From Adhaeribacter arboris (GTDB taxonomy: Bacteria > Bacteroidota > Bacteroidia > Cytophagales > Hymenobacteraceae), in assembly GCF_003023845.1 (NCBI RefSeq), contig NZ_PYFT01000001.1:1736001-1800000 (forward strand): a DNA stretch of 64,000 nt. Direction: 5' to 3'. Made by a program: the position numbers and the translations under genes. The notes beneath the pieces are model-generated. The model searched no databases. It was not told the DNA's origin and was given only the letters and a program-made list of their open reading frames with translations. Positions 44,316-52,363 of the stretch are shown here, piece by piece. How positions within the stretch are numbered: position 1 is the stretch's first letter; each line of letters starts with the position of its first letter.

Positions 44316-45215
44316 TTAACTACGCGGATGAAAATCCTGGATAATCTGTTTTAAATAATCCCGGTCTAAATGGGTGTAAATTTCGGTAGTAGTAATCGAC
44401 TCGTGACCCAGCATTTCCTGAACGGCCCGTAGATCGGCGCCACCTTCAATTAAGTGCGTAGCAAAGGAATGCCGGAAAGTATGCGGGCTAATAATCTTGT
44501 TCAGGCCAGCTTTTTGCGCTAAATTTTTTATAATGGTAAAAACCATCACCCGGGTAAGTGCGGCTCCCCGGCGGTTTAAAAAAACAAAATCTTCCTGTCC
44601 TTTTTTAATAGGTAAATGGCACCGGATTTCTTCGAGGTAAATTTTAACATATTTTAAAGCATCCCGACCAATGGGAACCAACCGTTCTTTGCTGCCTTTG
44701 CCGGTAACTCTTACAAAACCTAAATCGCGGTAAACATTACTCAACCGTAGCTCCACTAACTCTGATACCCGTAAACCGGAACTATACAAAGTTTCGAGCA
44801 TGGCTTTATTACGGGTTCCCTCGGGGGTAGATACATTAATGGCCTCCAACAACTGGGTAATTTCTTCGTAACGGAGCGTATCGGGTAATTTACGGTCTAA
44901 TTTTGGGGCTTCAATCGTTTCGGTAGGGTCAGCGGCCAGCAAATCTTCCATGATCAGAAACTTGTAAAAAGCCCGGATTCCGGAAAGGGTGCGGGCCTGC
45001 GAATGGGGCGTCATGCCGAGTTCATTCACCCATTTTAATAAAGCCTGCACATGCATGGATTGCACCTCTAATGGTCCCACCGAAAGATTATTGGCTTCCA
45101 GCGATTGCATTAACTTATTTACATCCCGCAGGTAAGCTTCTACCGAATTATCCGATAAAGATTTTTCGAGTTGCAGATACGCTTTAAATTGTTGCAGTCC
45201 CGTGCTCCAGTTCAT
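44316..45215 (-). CDS. xerD: Site-specific tyrosine recombinase XerD-like
   Basis: Resolves chromosome dimers at dif, activated by FtsK. It is 299 residues. A SAM-like N-terminal DNA-binding domain (about 5-90, 'YLQLEKSLSDNSVEAYLRDV') precedes the catalytic domain with Arg in 'SSGLRVSEL', Lys in 'TGKGSKERLVP', 'HTFRHSFATHLIEGGADLRAV' (in part) and nucleophile Tyr in 'TTTEIYTHLD'. A lone chromosomal Xer gene away from integrase-like neighbours favours the housekeeping enzyme; the XerC/XerD distinction is uncertain. Confidence 0.9.
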   Translation of the reverse strand: MNWSTGLQQFKAYLQLEKSLSDNSVEAYLRDVNKLMQSLEANNLSVGPLEVQSMHVQALLKWVNELGMTPHSQARTLSGIRAFYKFLIMEDLLAADPTETIEAPKLDRKLPDTLRYEEITQLLEAINVSTPEGTRNKAMLETLYSSGLRVSELVELRLSNVYRDLGFVRVTGKGSKERLVPIGRDALKYVKIYLEEIRCHLPIKKGQEDFVFLNRRGAALTRVMVFTIIKNLAQKAGLNKIISPHTFRHSFATHLIEGGADLRAVQEMLGHESITTTEIYTHLDRDYLKQIIQDFHPRS

Positions 45216-45304
45216 AGTTCTATTTTACATAAAAAGACAAATAAGCAGTATAAGGAACAAAGAAACAAATCTACTTGCGGCCAGGCACTCCATTTTTAAT
45301 CGGG

Positions 45305-45338
45305 TTGTAGGCAGCGGGACTAATTTTTTCTACCTTTG
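45305..45338 (+). promoter_or_regulatory. Putative promoter of aroQ
   Basis: TTG at 45305-45307, a 23-nt spacer, and TACCTTTG at 45331-45338 (TAnnTTTG). The -7 element ends 29 nt before the ATG at 45368. The spacing is at the long end of the known range. Confidence 0.5.
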
Positions 45339-45367
45339 GCTTAGTAAAATAAACGGAATACAATTTT

Positions 45368-45823
45368 ATGAAAATACTCATACTAAATGGTCCTAACCTG
45401 AACTTACTGGGTACCCGCGAAAAATCGGTGTACGGTAGCCGTTCTTTCGAAAATTACTTGGAGGAGTTAAAAAATGCCTTTCCGGACATGGATCTGGAGT
45501 ATTACCAAAGTAACATGGAAGGCGAATTAATTAACAAGTTACACGAGGTAGGATTTAGCTATAAAGGTATTTTACTGAATGCGGGCGCTTATACGCATAC
45601 TTCCATTGCTTTAGCCGATGCCATTGCGGCTATTGAATCGCCGGTGATTGAAGTGCATATTTCTAATGTGTACGCCCGCGAAGAGTTTCGGCATAAAAGT
45701 TATATTAGCAAGAACTGCAAAGGCTGTATTGTGGGCTTTGGCCTGGAAGGTTACCGACTTGGGTTAACTTATCTGCACAACTTGAAACCAAAAAAAGTCG
45801 GTTTCGAATACAAAACCACTTAA
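45368..45823 (+). CDS. aroQ: 3-dehydroquinate dehydratase, type II
   Basis: Dehydrates 3-dehydroquinate to 3-dehydroshikimate in aromatic amino acid synthesis. It is 151 residues. 'NGPNLNLLGTRE' is at 7-18, catalytic Tyr22 in 'VYGS', 'NAGAYTHTS' at 71-79, His97 in 'EVHISNVYARE' and Arg108 in 'FRHKS'. All active-site residues are in place. Confidence 0.96.
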   Translation: MKILILNGPNLNLLGTREKSVYGSRSFENYLEELKNAFPDMDLEYYQSNMEGELINKLHEVGFSYKGILLNAGAYTHTSIALADAIAAIESPVIEVHISNVYAREEFRHKSYISKNCKGCIVGFGLEGYRLGLTYLHNLKPKKVGFEYKTT

Positions 45824-45880
45824 AAACACGTTGGTAAACTTAACTTCAGCTTTAACGAATCCTCTATTTTCTAAAGTACC

Positions 45881-46960
45881 ATGCCCCTTACTCCCTTAAA
45901 CTTTTACCCGGGTCCTTCTAAAGTGTACGACCAAGTTAAAGATTATTTAACTTTGGCCTTCGACGAAGGTATTTTGGGTATACAACACCGCAGCGAAAAA
46001 TTCGTGGAGATTTCTAAAAATACCGTCACTCTCCTGAAAAAGAAGTTAAATATACCGCAGGATTACTATGTGTTTTTTACTTCTTCGGCTACCGAATGCT
46101 GGGAAATTTTAATTCAGAGCCTGGTTAAGCGTTGGAGTTATCATGTTTACAACGGAGCCTTTGGTCAGAAATGGCTGGAATATGCCCGAAAGCTGCGGCC
46201 GGACTCGACCGGAGTAGCATTTGATTTGAATGCCGAAATAAACGTGAATGATTTACCTATTCCGGCCCAAACCGAACTGATTTGCATCACTCAAAACGAA
46301 ACTTCTAACGGTACCCAAATTAAAGAAAGTACGATATTAAACTTGTTTAACCGGTTCCCGGACCCACTTATTGCGGTAGATGCTACTTCTTCCATGGCTG
46401 GTATTAATTTAAAATACATTAAAGCCGATATATGGTACGCTTCGGTGCAAAAATGTTTTGGGTTGCCCGCCGGCATGGCCGTATTGGTTTGTTCGCCGCG
46501 CACCATTTTCCGGGCCAAACAAATAAACGAGCGGAATCATTATAATAGCCTTGTGCCCATGTACGAGAAAATGCTGAATTACCAAACCACGCACACTCCC
46601 AACGTATTAAATATTTATTTACTGCATAAAGTACTGGAACAGCGACCTTTGATTAAAGTAATAGATAAAGAATTAACAATGCGGGCGCAGCAATTATACG
46701 ATTTTTTTCAGGAACAAATCAGCGAGGGGATAGCCTTACTCGTCGAGAACCCGGATGTGCGTTCCCATACCGTTCTGGCCTTAAAAAGCGATCCTAAAAT
46801 GATAGAGGATATAAAGAAAAATGCCGCTCGGCACAATATTACCGTAGGTAATGGTTACGGAACCTGGGCCAAAAACACCTTCCGGATTGCTAATTTCCCA
46901 GCTATTGCGGATGAGGAATATGAAACCTTAAAAGAATTTTTTCTGAAATATTACGCTTAA
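45881..46960 (+). CDS. Class V aminotransferase (phosphoserine/alanine-glyoxylate aminotransferase-like)
   Basis: A PLP enzyme of 359 residues. It begins 'NFYPGPSKVYDQV' (7-19) and has 'FFTSSATECWEIL' (65-77), the PLP Asp167 in 'AVDATSS' and the Schiff-base Lys191 in 'ASVQKCFGLPAG'. It resembles SerC-like class V enzymes. The N-terminal motif differs from the 'FSAGP' of typical SerC, so the substrate is left open. It follows aroQ after 57 nt. Confidence 0.85.
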   Translation: MPLTPLNFYPGPSKVYDQVKDYLTLAFDEGILGIQHRSEKFVEISKNTVTLLKKKLNIPQDYYVFFTSSATECWEILIQSLVKRWSYHVYNGAFGQKWLEYARKLRPDSTGVAFDLNAEINVNDLPIPAQTELICITQNETSNGTQIKESTILNLFNRFPDPLIAVDATSSMAGINLKYIKADIWYASVQKCFGLPAGMAVLVCSPRTIFRAKQINERNHYNSLVPMYEKMLNYQTTHTPNVLNIYLLHKVLEQRPLIKVIDKELTMRAQQLYDFFQEQISEGIALLVENPDVRSHTVLALKSDPKMIEDIKKNAARHNITVGNGYGTWAKNTFRIANFPAIADEEYETLKEFFLKYYA

Positions 46961-47006
46961 ATTTGTGGCTTCATGAAAAATCAGGCTCCACGGTTCATTT
47001 TGCTGC

Positions 47007-47573
47007 ATGTTTAATTTTAAAGAAATTCTTTCGGTTACCTTAATACTTTTCGCCATTATTGATATCCTGGGTTCTATTCCCATCATTATTGAATTACGGA
47101 AACGCGAAGGAGTGATACAATCGGAGAAAGCTACTTTAGTAGCCGGGGTGCTGATGATTGTTTTCCTGTTTCTGGGTCAGGAAATTCTTAGATTGTTCGG
47201 TTTAGATTTCGAATCTTTTGCTTTAGCCGGGGCAATTATTTTATTTCTGATCGGGATGGAAATGGTATTGGGCATTCATTTGTTTCAATCTAATCCGAAT
47301 TCCAAAACGGGTTCTATTGTGCCCTTGGCGTTCCCTTTAATTGTAGGGGCCGGTACGCTTACTACTCTACTATCCTTACGAGCCGCCTACTCCTTAGCTA
47401 ATATTTTAGTTGGTATCGTCCTAAATCTAGTTTTTGTGTACATCGTACTCAAATCATCGAGTTGGATAGAGCGAAAACTAGGCGATAGCGGTTCCGATAT
47501 TCTCCGGAAAGTTTTCGGGGTGATTTTACTGGCTATCGCCATTAAGTTATTCAAAAGCAATATTCATTTTTGA
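47007..47573 (+). CDS. MarC family integral membrane protein
   Basis: The 188-residue protein has six hydrophobic segments (about 8-26, 42-62, 70-88, 105-125, 132-150 and 165-183). 'IIDILGSIPIIIEL' near the N terminus and 'FPLIVGAGTLTTLLSLRAAY' in the middle are characteristic of MarC/UPF0056. The function of the family is unknown; despite the name it does not give multiple antibiotic resistance. Confidence 0.92.
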   Translation: MFNFKEILSVTLILFAIIDILGSIPIIIELRKREGVIQSEKATLVAGVLMIVFLFLGQEILRLFGLDFESFALAGAIILFLIGMEMVLGIHLFQSNPNSKTGSIVPLAFPLIVGAGTLTTLLSLRAAYSLANILVGIVLNLVFVYIVLKSSSWIERKLGDSGSDILRKVFGVILLAIAIKLFKSNIHF

Positions 47574-47575
47574 TT

Positions 47576-47606
47576 AGTCGATAGTCGATAGTCCATGGTC
47601 CACAGA
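47576..47606 (+). repeat. Dispersed intergenic repeat, copy C (left arm)
   Basis: Starts 2 nt after the marC-family stop. It contains 'gtcgatagtccatggtccac', close to copies at 12451, 22503 and 52264. An inverted partner is at 47715-47742, so the gap before rnhA is bordered by both orientations. Confidence 0.65.
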
Positions 47607-47714
47607 TTATAGTCGTTAGAGATGAATTAAGTTTATTAAGTCTATTTGTATAAAATATATAACTCATAACACGCATTATCTTACAACAATATTATACAGT
47701 ATAAAATTTAAAGG

Positions 47715-47742
47715 CTCTGGAGCATGGTCTATGGACTAAAAA
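47715..47742 (-). repeat. Dispersed intergenic repeat, copy C (inverted right arm)
   Basis: The reverse complement reads 'ttagtccatagaccatgc', matching the family core. It ends 1 nt before the rnhA start codon, so the whole rnhA 5' untranslated region is repeat sequence. Confidence 0.6.
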
Positions 47743-47743
47743 C

Positions 47744-48208
47744 ATGATTCAAATATTTACGGATGGGGCTTCGCGGGGAAATCCGGGGCCGGGGGGTTAC
47801 GGTACCATTTTAAAATACAAGCAATTTGAAAAAGAACTCACGGCCGGTTACCGCCGGACCACGAATAACCGCATGGAGTTACTGGCCGTAATTGCCGGAT
47901 TAGAGGCGCTTAAAACCGAAAATATCCCAGTAACCATTTACTCCGACTCCAAATACGTGGTAGATGCCGTGGAAAAGAAATGGGTGTTTGGTTGGCAAAA
48001 AAAAGGATTTGCCGGTAAGGCCAACGCCGACTTATGGACTCGATTTTTACCGCTTTACCGGAAGTTTGATATAAAGTTTGTTTGGCTAAAAGGCCACGCC
48101 GGGCACCCAGAGAACGAACGCTGCGACCAAATGGCGGTGGAAAGCGCCTTAAGCCCCAATTTATTAATTGATTACGGTTACGAAGCAGCCGAAAAATTAA
48201 CGAAGTAA
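47744..48208 (+). CDS. rnhA: Ribonuclease HI
   Basis: Cuts the RNA strand of RNA-DNA hybrids. It is 154 residues with the complete catalytic set: Asp7 ('FTDGASRGNPG'), Glu45 ('NNRMELLA'), Asp68 ('YSDSKYVVD') and Asp128 ('NERCDQMA'), with His118 in 'KGHAGHPE'. The basic handle region 'VEKKWVFGWQKKGF' is present. The tRNA methyltransferase gene starts 2 nt downstream. Confidence 0.97.
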   Translation: MIQIFTDGASRGNPGPGGYGTILKYKQFEKELTAGYRRTTNNRMELLAVIAGLEALKTENIPVTIYSDSKYVVDAVEKKWVFGWQKKGFAGKANADLWTRFLPLYRKFDIKFVWLKGHAGHPENERCDQMAVESALSPNLLIDYGYEAAEKLTK

Positions 48209-48210
48209 CC

Positions 48211-48927
48211 GTGGCTAATTCTTATTTTCAGTTTAAACAGTTCCGGGTAGAGCAAAGCCGTTGCGCCATGAAAGTTTGTACGGATTCTTGTTTATTCGGG
48301 GCTTATGTAGCGGTGGAGAAGGCAGCTTCTGTTTTGGATATTGGTACCGGTACCGGTTTGCTCGCCCTGATGACCGCCCAACGATCCCAAGCAAAAATTA
48401 AAGCCGTGGAGTTGGATTCTGAGGCCGCTAAGCAAGCAGCCGAAAATTTTGCCGCAAGTTCCTGGGCCAATCGCCTATCCGTCTATTCAGGTAGCTTACA
48501 AGATTTTGAAAATATTAATAAGGAAAGCTACGACGTAATTATCAGTAATCCCCCGTTTTACCAGGCGTCGCTTAAATCTCCGGATAATGCCCGCAACCGG
48601 GCGATGCATACCACTGATTTGCCTTTTTCGGATTTATTGCGGTTTTGTCAAAAATTTTTACAACCAACTGGTTTCTTATACCTTTTATTACCCCCGCACG
48701 AAGCACAAACCTTAAAAAAAATAGCTCCAGCGTACCAACTTTTTCTTCGGCAAGAACTTCCGGTATTTACCAGCGAAACGGGTAAACATTTCCGCAGTAT
48801 TTTACAGTTTCAGCTTGGGCCCGTTTTAACCCCAGAAGTACTCTCTCCTATTTACATCCGAACCACAAACAACCAATATTCCGAATTCTTTCAACAATTA
48901 CTGCGGCCGTATTATTTACATATTTAA
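48211..48927 (+). CDS. trmN6: tRNA1(Val) (adenine(37)-N6)-methyltransferase-like protein
   Basis: A class I methyltransferase of 238 residues starting at GTG. 'FRVEQSRCAMKVCTDSCLFGAYV' (partly) is typical of the YfiC/TrmN6 family. The SAM loop is 'DIGTGTGLLAL' (43-53) and the amino-methylase motif is 'NPPFYQ' (113-118). The family methylates A37 of tRNA1(Val). It is translated with rnhA; its 3' end overlaps the convergent gene by 4 nt. Confidence 0.9.
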   Translation: MANSYFQFKQFRVEQSRCAMKVCTDSCLFGAYVAVEKAASVLDIGTGTGLLALMTAQRSQAKIKAVELDSEAAKQAAENFAASSWANRLSVYSGSLQDFENINKESYDVIISNPPFYQASLKSPDNARNRAMHTTDLPFSDLLRFCQKFLQPTGFLYLLLPPHEAQTLKKIAPAYQLFLRQELPVFTSETGKHFRSILQFQLGPVLTPEVLSPIYIRTTNNQYSEFFQQLLRPYYLHI

Positions 48928-50261
48928 AGCAGCTCTTCTTGTTCGGTAAATAATATTCCCAATTTTTTAAGTTCAGCCAAGATAGGCTCGTAAATTTCCG
49001 GGTGAGTTGGAATGTGCACTCCCGTAAGAAAATTTTTATTTTGTAAAATGAAGCGGGCGGCCATACCCAAAGGTAAACCTACCGTTTTAGCCATAGCCGT
49101 ATAAGTAGCATTCTGCCCGATCACAACTAAAGCCGATTTCAACCGGCGATTTTCGTTACCTAACTTATACTTAAATTCGTGCTGCATTACCACCAAATCT
49201 TTATCAGTAGGTTGTAAAGGTAATTTCTGAATTAACCTTTGTTCCAGTATCTGCGCCGGCGTAACATTTTCTAGATTAATTAATTCATTTTCTAGTAAGC
49301 CTAAAAATTGTAGAGCCTCCATCTCGGCGCTATTTTCCGGTAAGTTTAAATAATTGGCTAATCGGGTTAGTAGCGGTAAATTTTCGGAGGAAGCAGGTAA
49401 GTAACTTTCCAACCATTGGGCATACGTCCTACCTCCCGAATGAAGCAAAGTATAACTATCGTCGGTGAGGCCTAGTTGGATTAATTGCCGCCAGGCTGCG
49501 CAAAACCCCGGCCAACGCAAAGTACCGCGTATTAATGTAGCAATAGATTCCAAACCATAAGCTTCCCGGTAAGATAGCGAATCGCGGTTGGCATATCCTT
49601 CTAATTCGCCTAAGCCAATTATTTCTATTTTTTCCGTACGCCGGAACAGCTGTGGATACGGGATGTATTTAGGTGCCTTATTTTGCAGAAACCGGGCGGT
49701 ACCTTGACCCGCCAGCACCACATTGCGCGGATTCCAGGATATTTTATAATGCCACGGATTGGTATCCGATTCGGGCGCCACTAATCCTCCGGTATAGGAC
49801 TTGAATGCTAGCAACTCGCCTCCTTTGTGCTTGATTTTAGCAATGGCCGCCAAAGCCGACATGTGATCCATTCCGGGGTCCAGACCAGCTTCCATTAGAA
49901 ATAACAAACCTTTTTGTTGGGCAGCTTCGTGCAAGGCTTTAATTTCGGGAGAAACGTAAGAAGCGGTTAAAAAATGTTTGCCTAAGTCCAAACAGGTTTG
50001 CGCTACCACCAGGTGAAAAGCAGCGGGTAAAAGGGAAATTATTAAATCTGCTTGCCCAACCTGAACTGTTAATTGCTCTTGGATATGAATGTTAAAATCA
50101 ACCAGCAAAACAAAGGGAAATTGTTCTACTTGCTTTTGTAAATGGTGGGTTTGCAAATCTGCAATAGTAATCCGCCAATTCAGGGAAGGTGCTTGTTCTA
50201 TCAAATAATCTATTAAGTAAACCGACGAACGGCCAGCACCCAGCAACAATATTTGCTTCAT
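48924..50261 (-). CDS. Saccharopine dehydrogenase family protein
   Basis: The 445-residue protein has an N-terminal Rossmann domain ('LLLGAGRSSVYLIDYLI', 5-21) and a large C-terminal substrate domain beginning 'LLFLMEAGLDPGMDHMSALAAI', as in saccharopine reductase. The family catalyses reversible NAD(P)-dependent reactions on saccharopine or related amino acid adducts. Since dapB and aspartate kinase show the diaminopimelate route, it may serve lysine catabolism; this is inference. Confidence 0.85.
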   Translation of the reverse strand: MKQILLLGAGRSSVYLIDYLIEQAPSLNWRITIADLQTHHLQKQVEQFPFVLLVDFNIHIQEQLTVQVGQADLIISLLPAAFHLVVAQTCLDLGKHFLTASYVSPEIKALHEAAQQKGLLFLMEAGLDPGMDHMSALAAIAKIKHKGGELLAFKSYTGGLVAPESDTNPWHYKISWNPRNVVLAGQGTARFLQNKAPKYIPYPQLFRRTEKIEIIGLGELEGYANRDSLSYREAYGLESIATLIRGTLRWPGFCAAWRQLIQLGLTDDSYTLLHSGGRTYAQWLESYLPASSENLPLLTRLANYLNLPENSAEMEALQFLGLLENELINLENVTPAQILEQRLIQKLPLQPTDKDLVVMQHEFKYKLGNENRRLKSALVVIGQNATYTAMAKTVGLPLGMAARFILQNKNFLTGVHIPTHPEIYEPILAELKKLGILFTEQEELL

Positions 50262-50459
50262 ATCAAAAGGTTGTAGTGTAAGTTAATAAAGACGGTGTTA
50301 CGGCTAAGTTTTTAATTGTATGTTTCGCTTAGTCTTAATCAAAGCATTAATTTGGAACAAAATACATTTATCCTAAAAAGATATGAATTTTTAGTTAGTG
50401 ATATTCTCCCACAAACCATATATTACTTAACCATTTAAAATTAAGCTAGTATTTTATTC

Positions 50460-50957
50460 ATGGCGCGTCAGCTTCAGCTTACTTTCACTTTCGATGTTTT
50501 AGAATCGCTAGCGGAACTTACTCCGGCAGAGCTAAACTTGCTGAAACATGCTCAACACGCTACAGAAAAAGCATATGCGCCTTATTCTGGCTTTTTAGTG
50601 GGTACCGCCTTATTGCTGGATGATAACTCGGTACACATTGGCAACAATCAGGAAAACGCCGCTTATCCCTCTGGTCTGTGTGCCGAACGTACAGCATTAT
50701 TTGGCTTAAGTGCATTGCTCCCAGAAAGAAAAATTTTGGCGATGGCTGTTACGGCTCGTAGAAAAAGTGAGGAACTATTTATAGGTGCTACTCCTTGCGG
50801 AGCCTGCCGGCAAGTAATGGCAGAATACGAAAATCGTCAGAATTCTCCCATTAAGATTTTAATTCAGGTAGCTCCTAGCTTATTTTACCAATGCCATTCG
50901 GTAGGTGATTTATTGCCTTTACAGTTTTCCCGGGAGAACTTACTTATTAAAGGCTAA
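50460..50957 (+). CDS. cdd: Cytidine deaminase
   Basis: Deaminates cytidine and deoxycytidine in pyrimidine salvage. It is 165 residues. Zinc and catalytic residues lie in 'CAERTALFG' (Cys74, Glu76) and 'PCGACRQVM' (Cys113, Cys116). Substrate-binding 'YAPYSGFLVG' (39-48) and 'GNNQENAAYP' (61-70) are present. The N terminus is about 25 residues longer than in compact tetrameric forms. Confidence 0.95.
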   Translation: MARQLQLTFTFDVLESLAELTPAELNLLKHAQHATEKAYAPYSGFLVGTALLLDDNSVHIGNNQENAAYPSGLCAERTALFGLSALLPERKILAMAVTARRKSEELFIGATPCGACRQVMAEYENRQNSPIKILIQVAPSLFYQCHSVGDLLPLQFSRENLLIKG

Positions 50958-51012
50958 AAGATTCGTATTTTCTAGAATTTTCTCTGCCAGATGTAATTAA
51001 TATCAAAGAGGA

Positions 51013-51408
51013 TTATTCCCACATACCCGTCATCACTATTTCCAGGCAATGCTGGTCCGGATCGCGAAAATAAAAGGACAAATAACCATTACCCCAGTTA
51101 TGTTCGTGCTCAATGGGAATTTGAAGGGCCTCTATTTTCTCTTTCCATTTAGGATATTCAGCCGGACTAGTTTCAAAAGCTACATGCAACTGCCCCGAAC
51201 CAAAATGCGGCGGCACCTCAGTAGATTGACGGGAAACTTCAGCAAGGAAACACAACAAAACCGAACTACCCGCCCGCAAAAATAAATGCCGGCCCGGTAC
51301 TTCACTTATAATAGGTAATCCCAATTGCGCGTGGTAAAATTCTTTGCTACGCTCCAAGTCGGTTACGTAAAGGCAGGTTTCTTTAATTTTTGCGAATTCC
51401 ACCTTCAC
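51013..51408 (-). CDS. VOC-family (glyoxalase/fosfomycin-resistance-like) protein
   Basis: The 131-residue protein has two beta-alpha-beta-beta-beta modules: 'ETCLYVTDLERSKEFYHAQLGLP' (10-32, in part) and 'QLHVAFETSPAEYPKW'. Potential metal ligands are His74 and Glu123 in 'QHCLEIVM', with 'SFYFRDPDQH' before the last strand. The substrate is unknown. Confidence 0.88.
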   Translation of the reverse strand: MKVEFAKIKETCLYVTDLERSKEFYHAQLGLPIISEVPGRHLFLRAGSSVLLCFLAEVSRQSTEVPPHFGSGQLHVAFETSPAEYPKWKEKIEALQIPIEHEHNWGNGYLSFYFRDPDQHCLEIVMTGMWE

Positions 51409-51505
51409 TTAGAATTTCTATTTTAATGATCCCTGCTTTTAAATTTTTAAAGAATTTTACATTTAAATCAGCTTATAAAATCAATTACTATTCTTTATAA
51501 TTGAA

Positions 51506-52255
51506 TTAATAAGCTTTTTTAACAGTGGTTGCGCTGGCCTGGGCCGTTGGTAAAATCAAGATTTCTGCCAGGTTTACGTGCGCCGGGCGGGTTACCATAA
51601 ACGTAATTAAATCGGCAATATCTTCGGCGCGTAAAGGTTGAAAGCCTTGGTAAATTGTCTCCGCCCGTTCTTTATCGCCTTTAAACCGTACTTCCGAAAA
51701 CTCGGTTTGCACCAAACCCGGATTTACTTCCGAAACTTTAATACCTGATTTGTTTAAATCTAATCGCATGCCTTGGGTGAGCGCATCTACCGCAAATTTA
51801 GAAGCACAATAAACGTTTCCGTTAGCATAGACTTCTTTGCCGGCTACCGAACCAATATTAATAATATGCCCGGCTTGTTGCTGTAACATCAACGGAATAA
51901 TCTCCTTCGATACGTACAGTAAGCCTTTTACATTAATATCAAGCATCATTTCCCAGTCTAATTCGTCGCCATCCTGAATGGGAGCTAAACCGTGGGCATT
52001 ACCGGCATTATTCAGGAGTACGTCAATCTGCTGCCATTCGGTAGGTAGGCTGGCTACGGCTGCTTTCACGGCCTGTTTATCGCGCACATCAAAAACCAAG
52101 GGTAAAATTTCCTGATCAATTTCTTTTCGTAGGGCGTCTAATCGTTCGGCCCGCCGACCGGTAGCTATAATGCGATAGCCTACTTTTGCCAAGGCTACCG
52201 CGGTAGCCCAACCAATACCCGAAGTAGCACCGGTTATAAAAGCAATTTTTTTCAT
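51506..52255 (-). CDS. Short-chain dehydrogenase/reductase (YdfG-like)
   Basis: The 249-residue protein has the classical SDR cofactor loop 'TGATSGIGWATA' (8-19), 'NNAGNAHG', the catalytic Ser in 'NIGSVAGKE' and the Tyr-x-x-x-Lys 'YCASK'. 'ATGRRAERLDAL' with Arg after the second strand suggests NADPH preference. It resembles 3-hydroxy acid dehydrogenases such as YdfG. Confidence 0.92.
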   Translation of the reverse strand: MKKIAFITGATSGIGWATAVALAKVGYRIIATGRRAERLDALRKEIDQEILPLVFDVRDKQAVKAAVASLPTEWQQIDVLLNNAGNAHGLAPIQDGDELDWEMMLDINVKGLLYVSKEIIPLMLQQQAGHIINIGSVAGKEVYANGNVYCASKFAVDALTQGMRLDLNKSGIKVSEVNPGLVQTEFSEVRFKGDKERAETIYQGFQPLRAEDIADLITFMVTRPAHVNLAEILILPTAQASATTVKKAY

Positions 52256-52263
52256 AGTGTTTA

Positions 52264-52350
52264 GTCCTTAGTCGATAGACGACAGTCCACCGTTATAATG
52301 TATGATATATCCGTTTACGTAAGATTAAACAACCCGCTCTTTCATAGTTG
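52264..52350 (+). repeat. Dispersed intergenic repeat, copy D
   Basis: Begins 9 nt from the start codon of the minus-strand SDR gene. It holds 'agtcgatagacgacagtcc' and, 76 nt further, the word 'tttcatagttg' (52340-52350), repeating the arrangement of copy A. It occupies nearly all of the gap to porT. Confidence 0.65.
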
Positions 52351-52363
52351 GCTGAATACTAGT

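Noticed and set aside
44316-45215. Tyrosine recombinase as an integrase of a genomic island
   Set aside because: Length, motifs and housekeeping surroundings fit chromosomal XerD, and there is no attachment-site repeat or cargo.
47007-47573. MarC protein as a multidrug resistance determinant
   Set aside because: The family name is historical and does not indicate drug export.
51013-51408. VOC protein as a fosfomycin resistance enzyme
   Set aside because: It shares the fold only; the sequence does not allow a resistance call.
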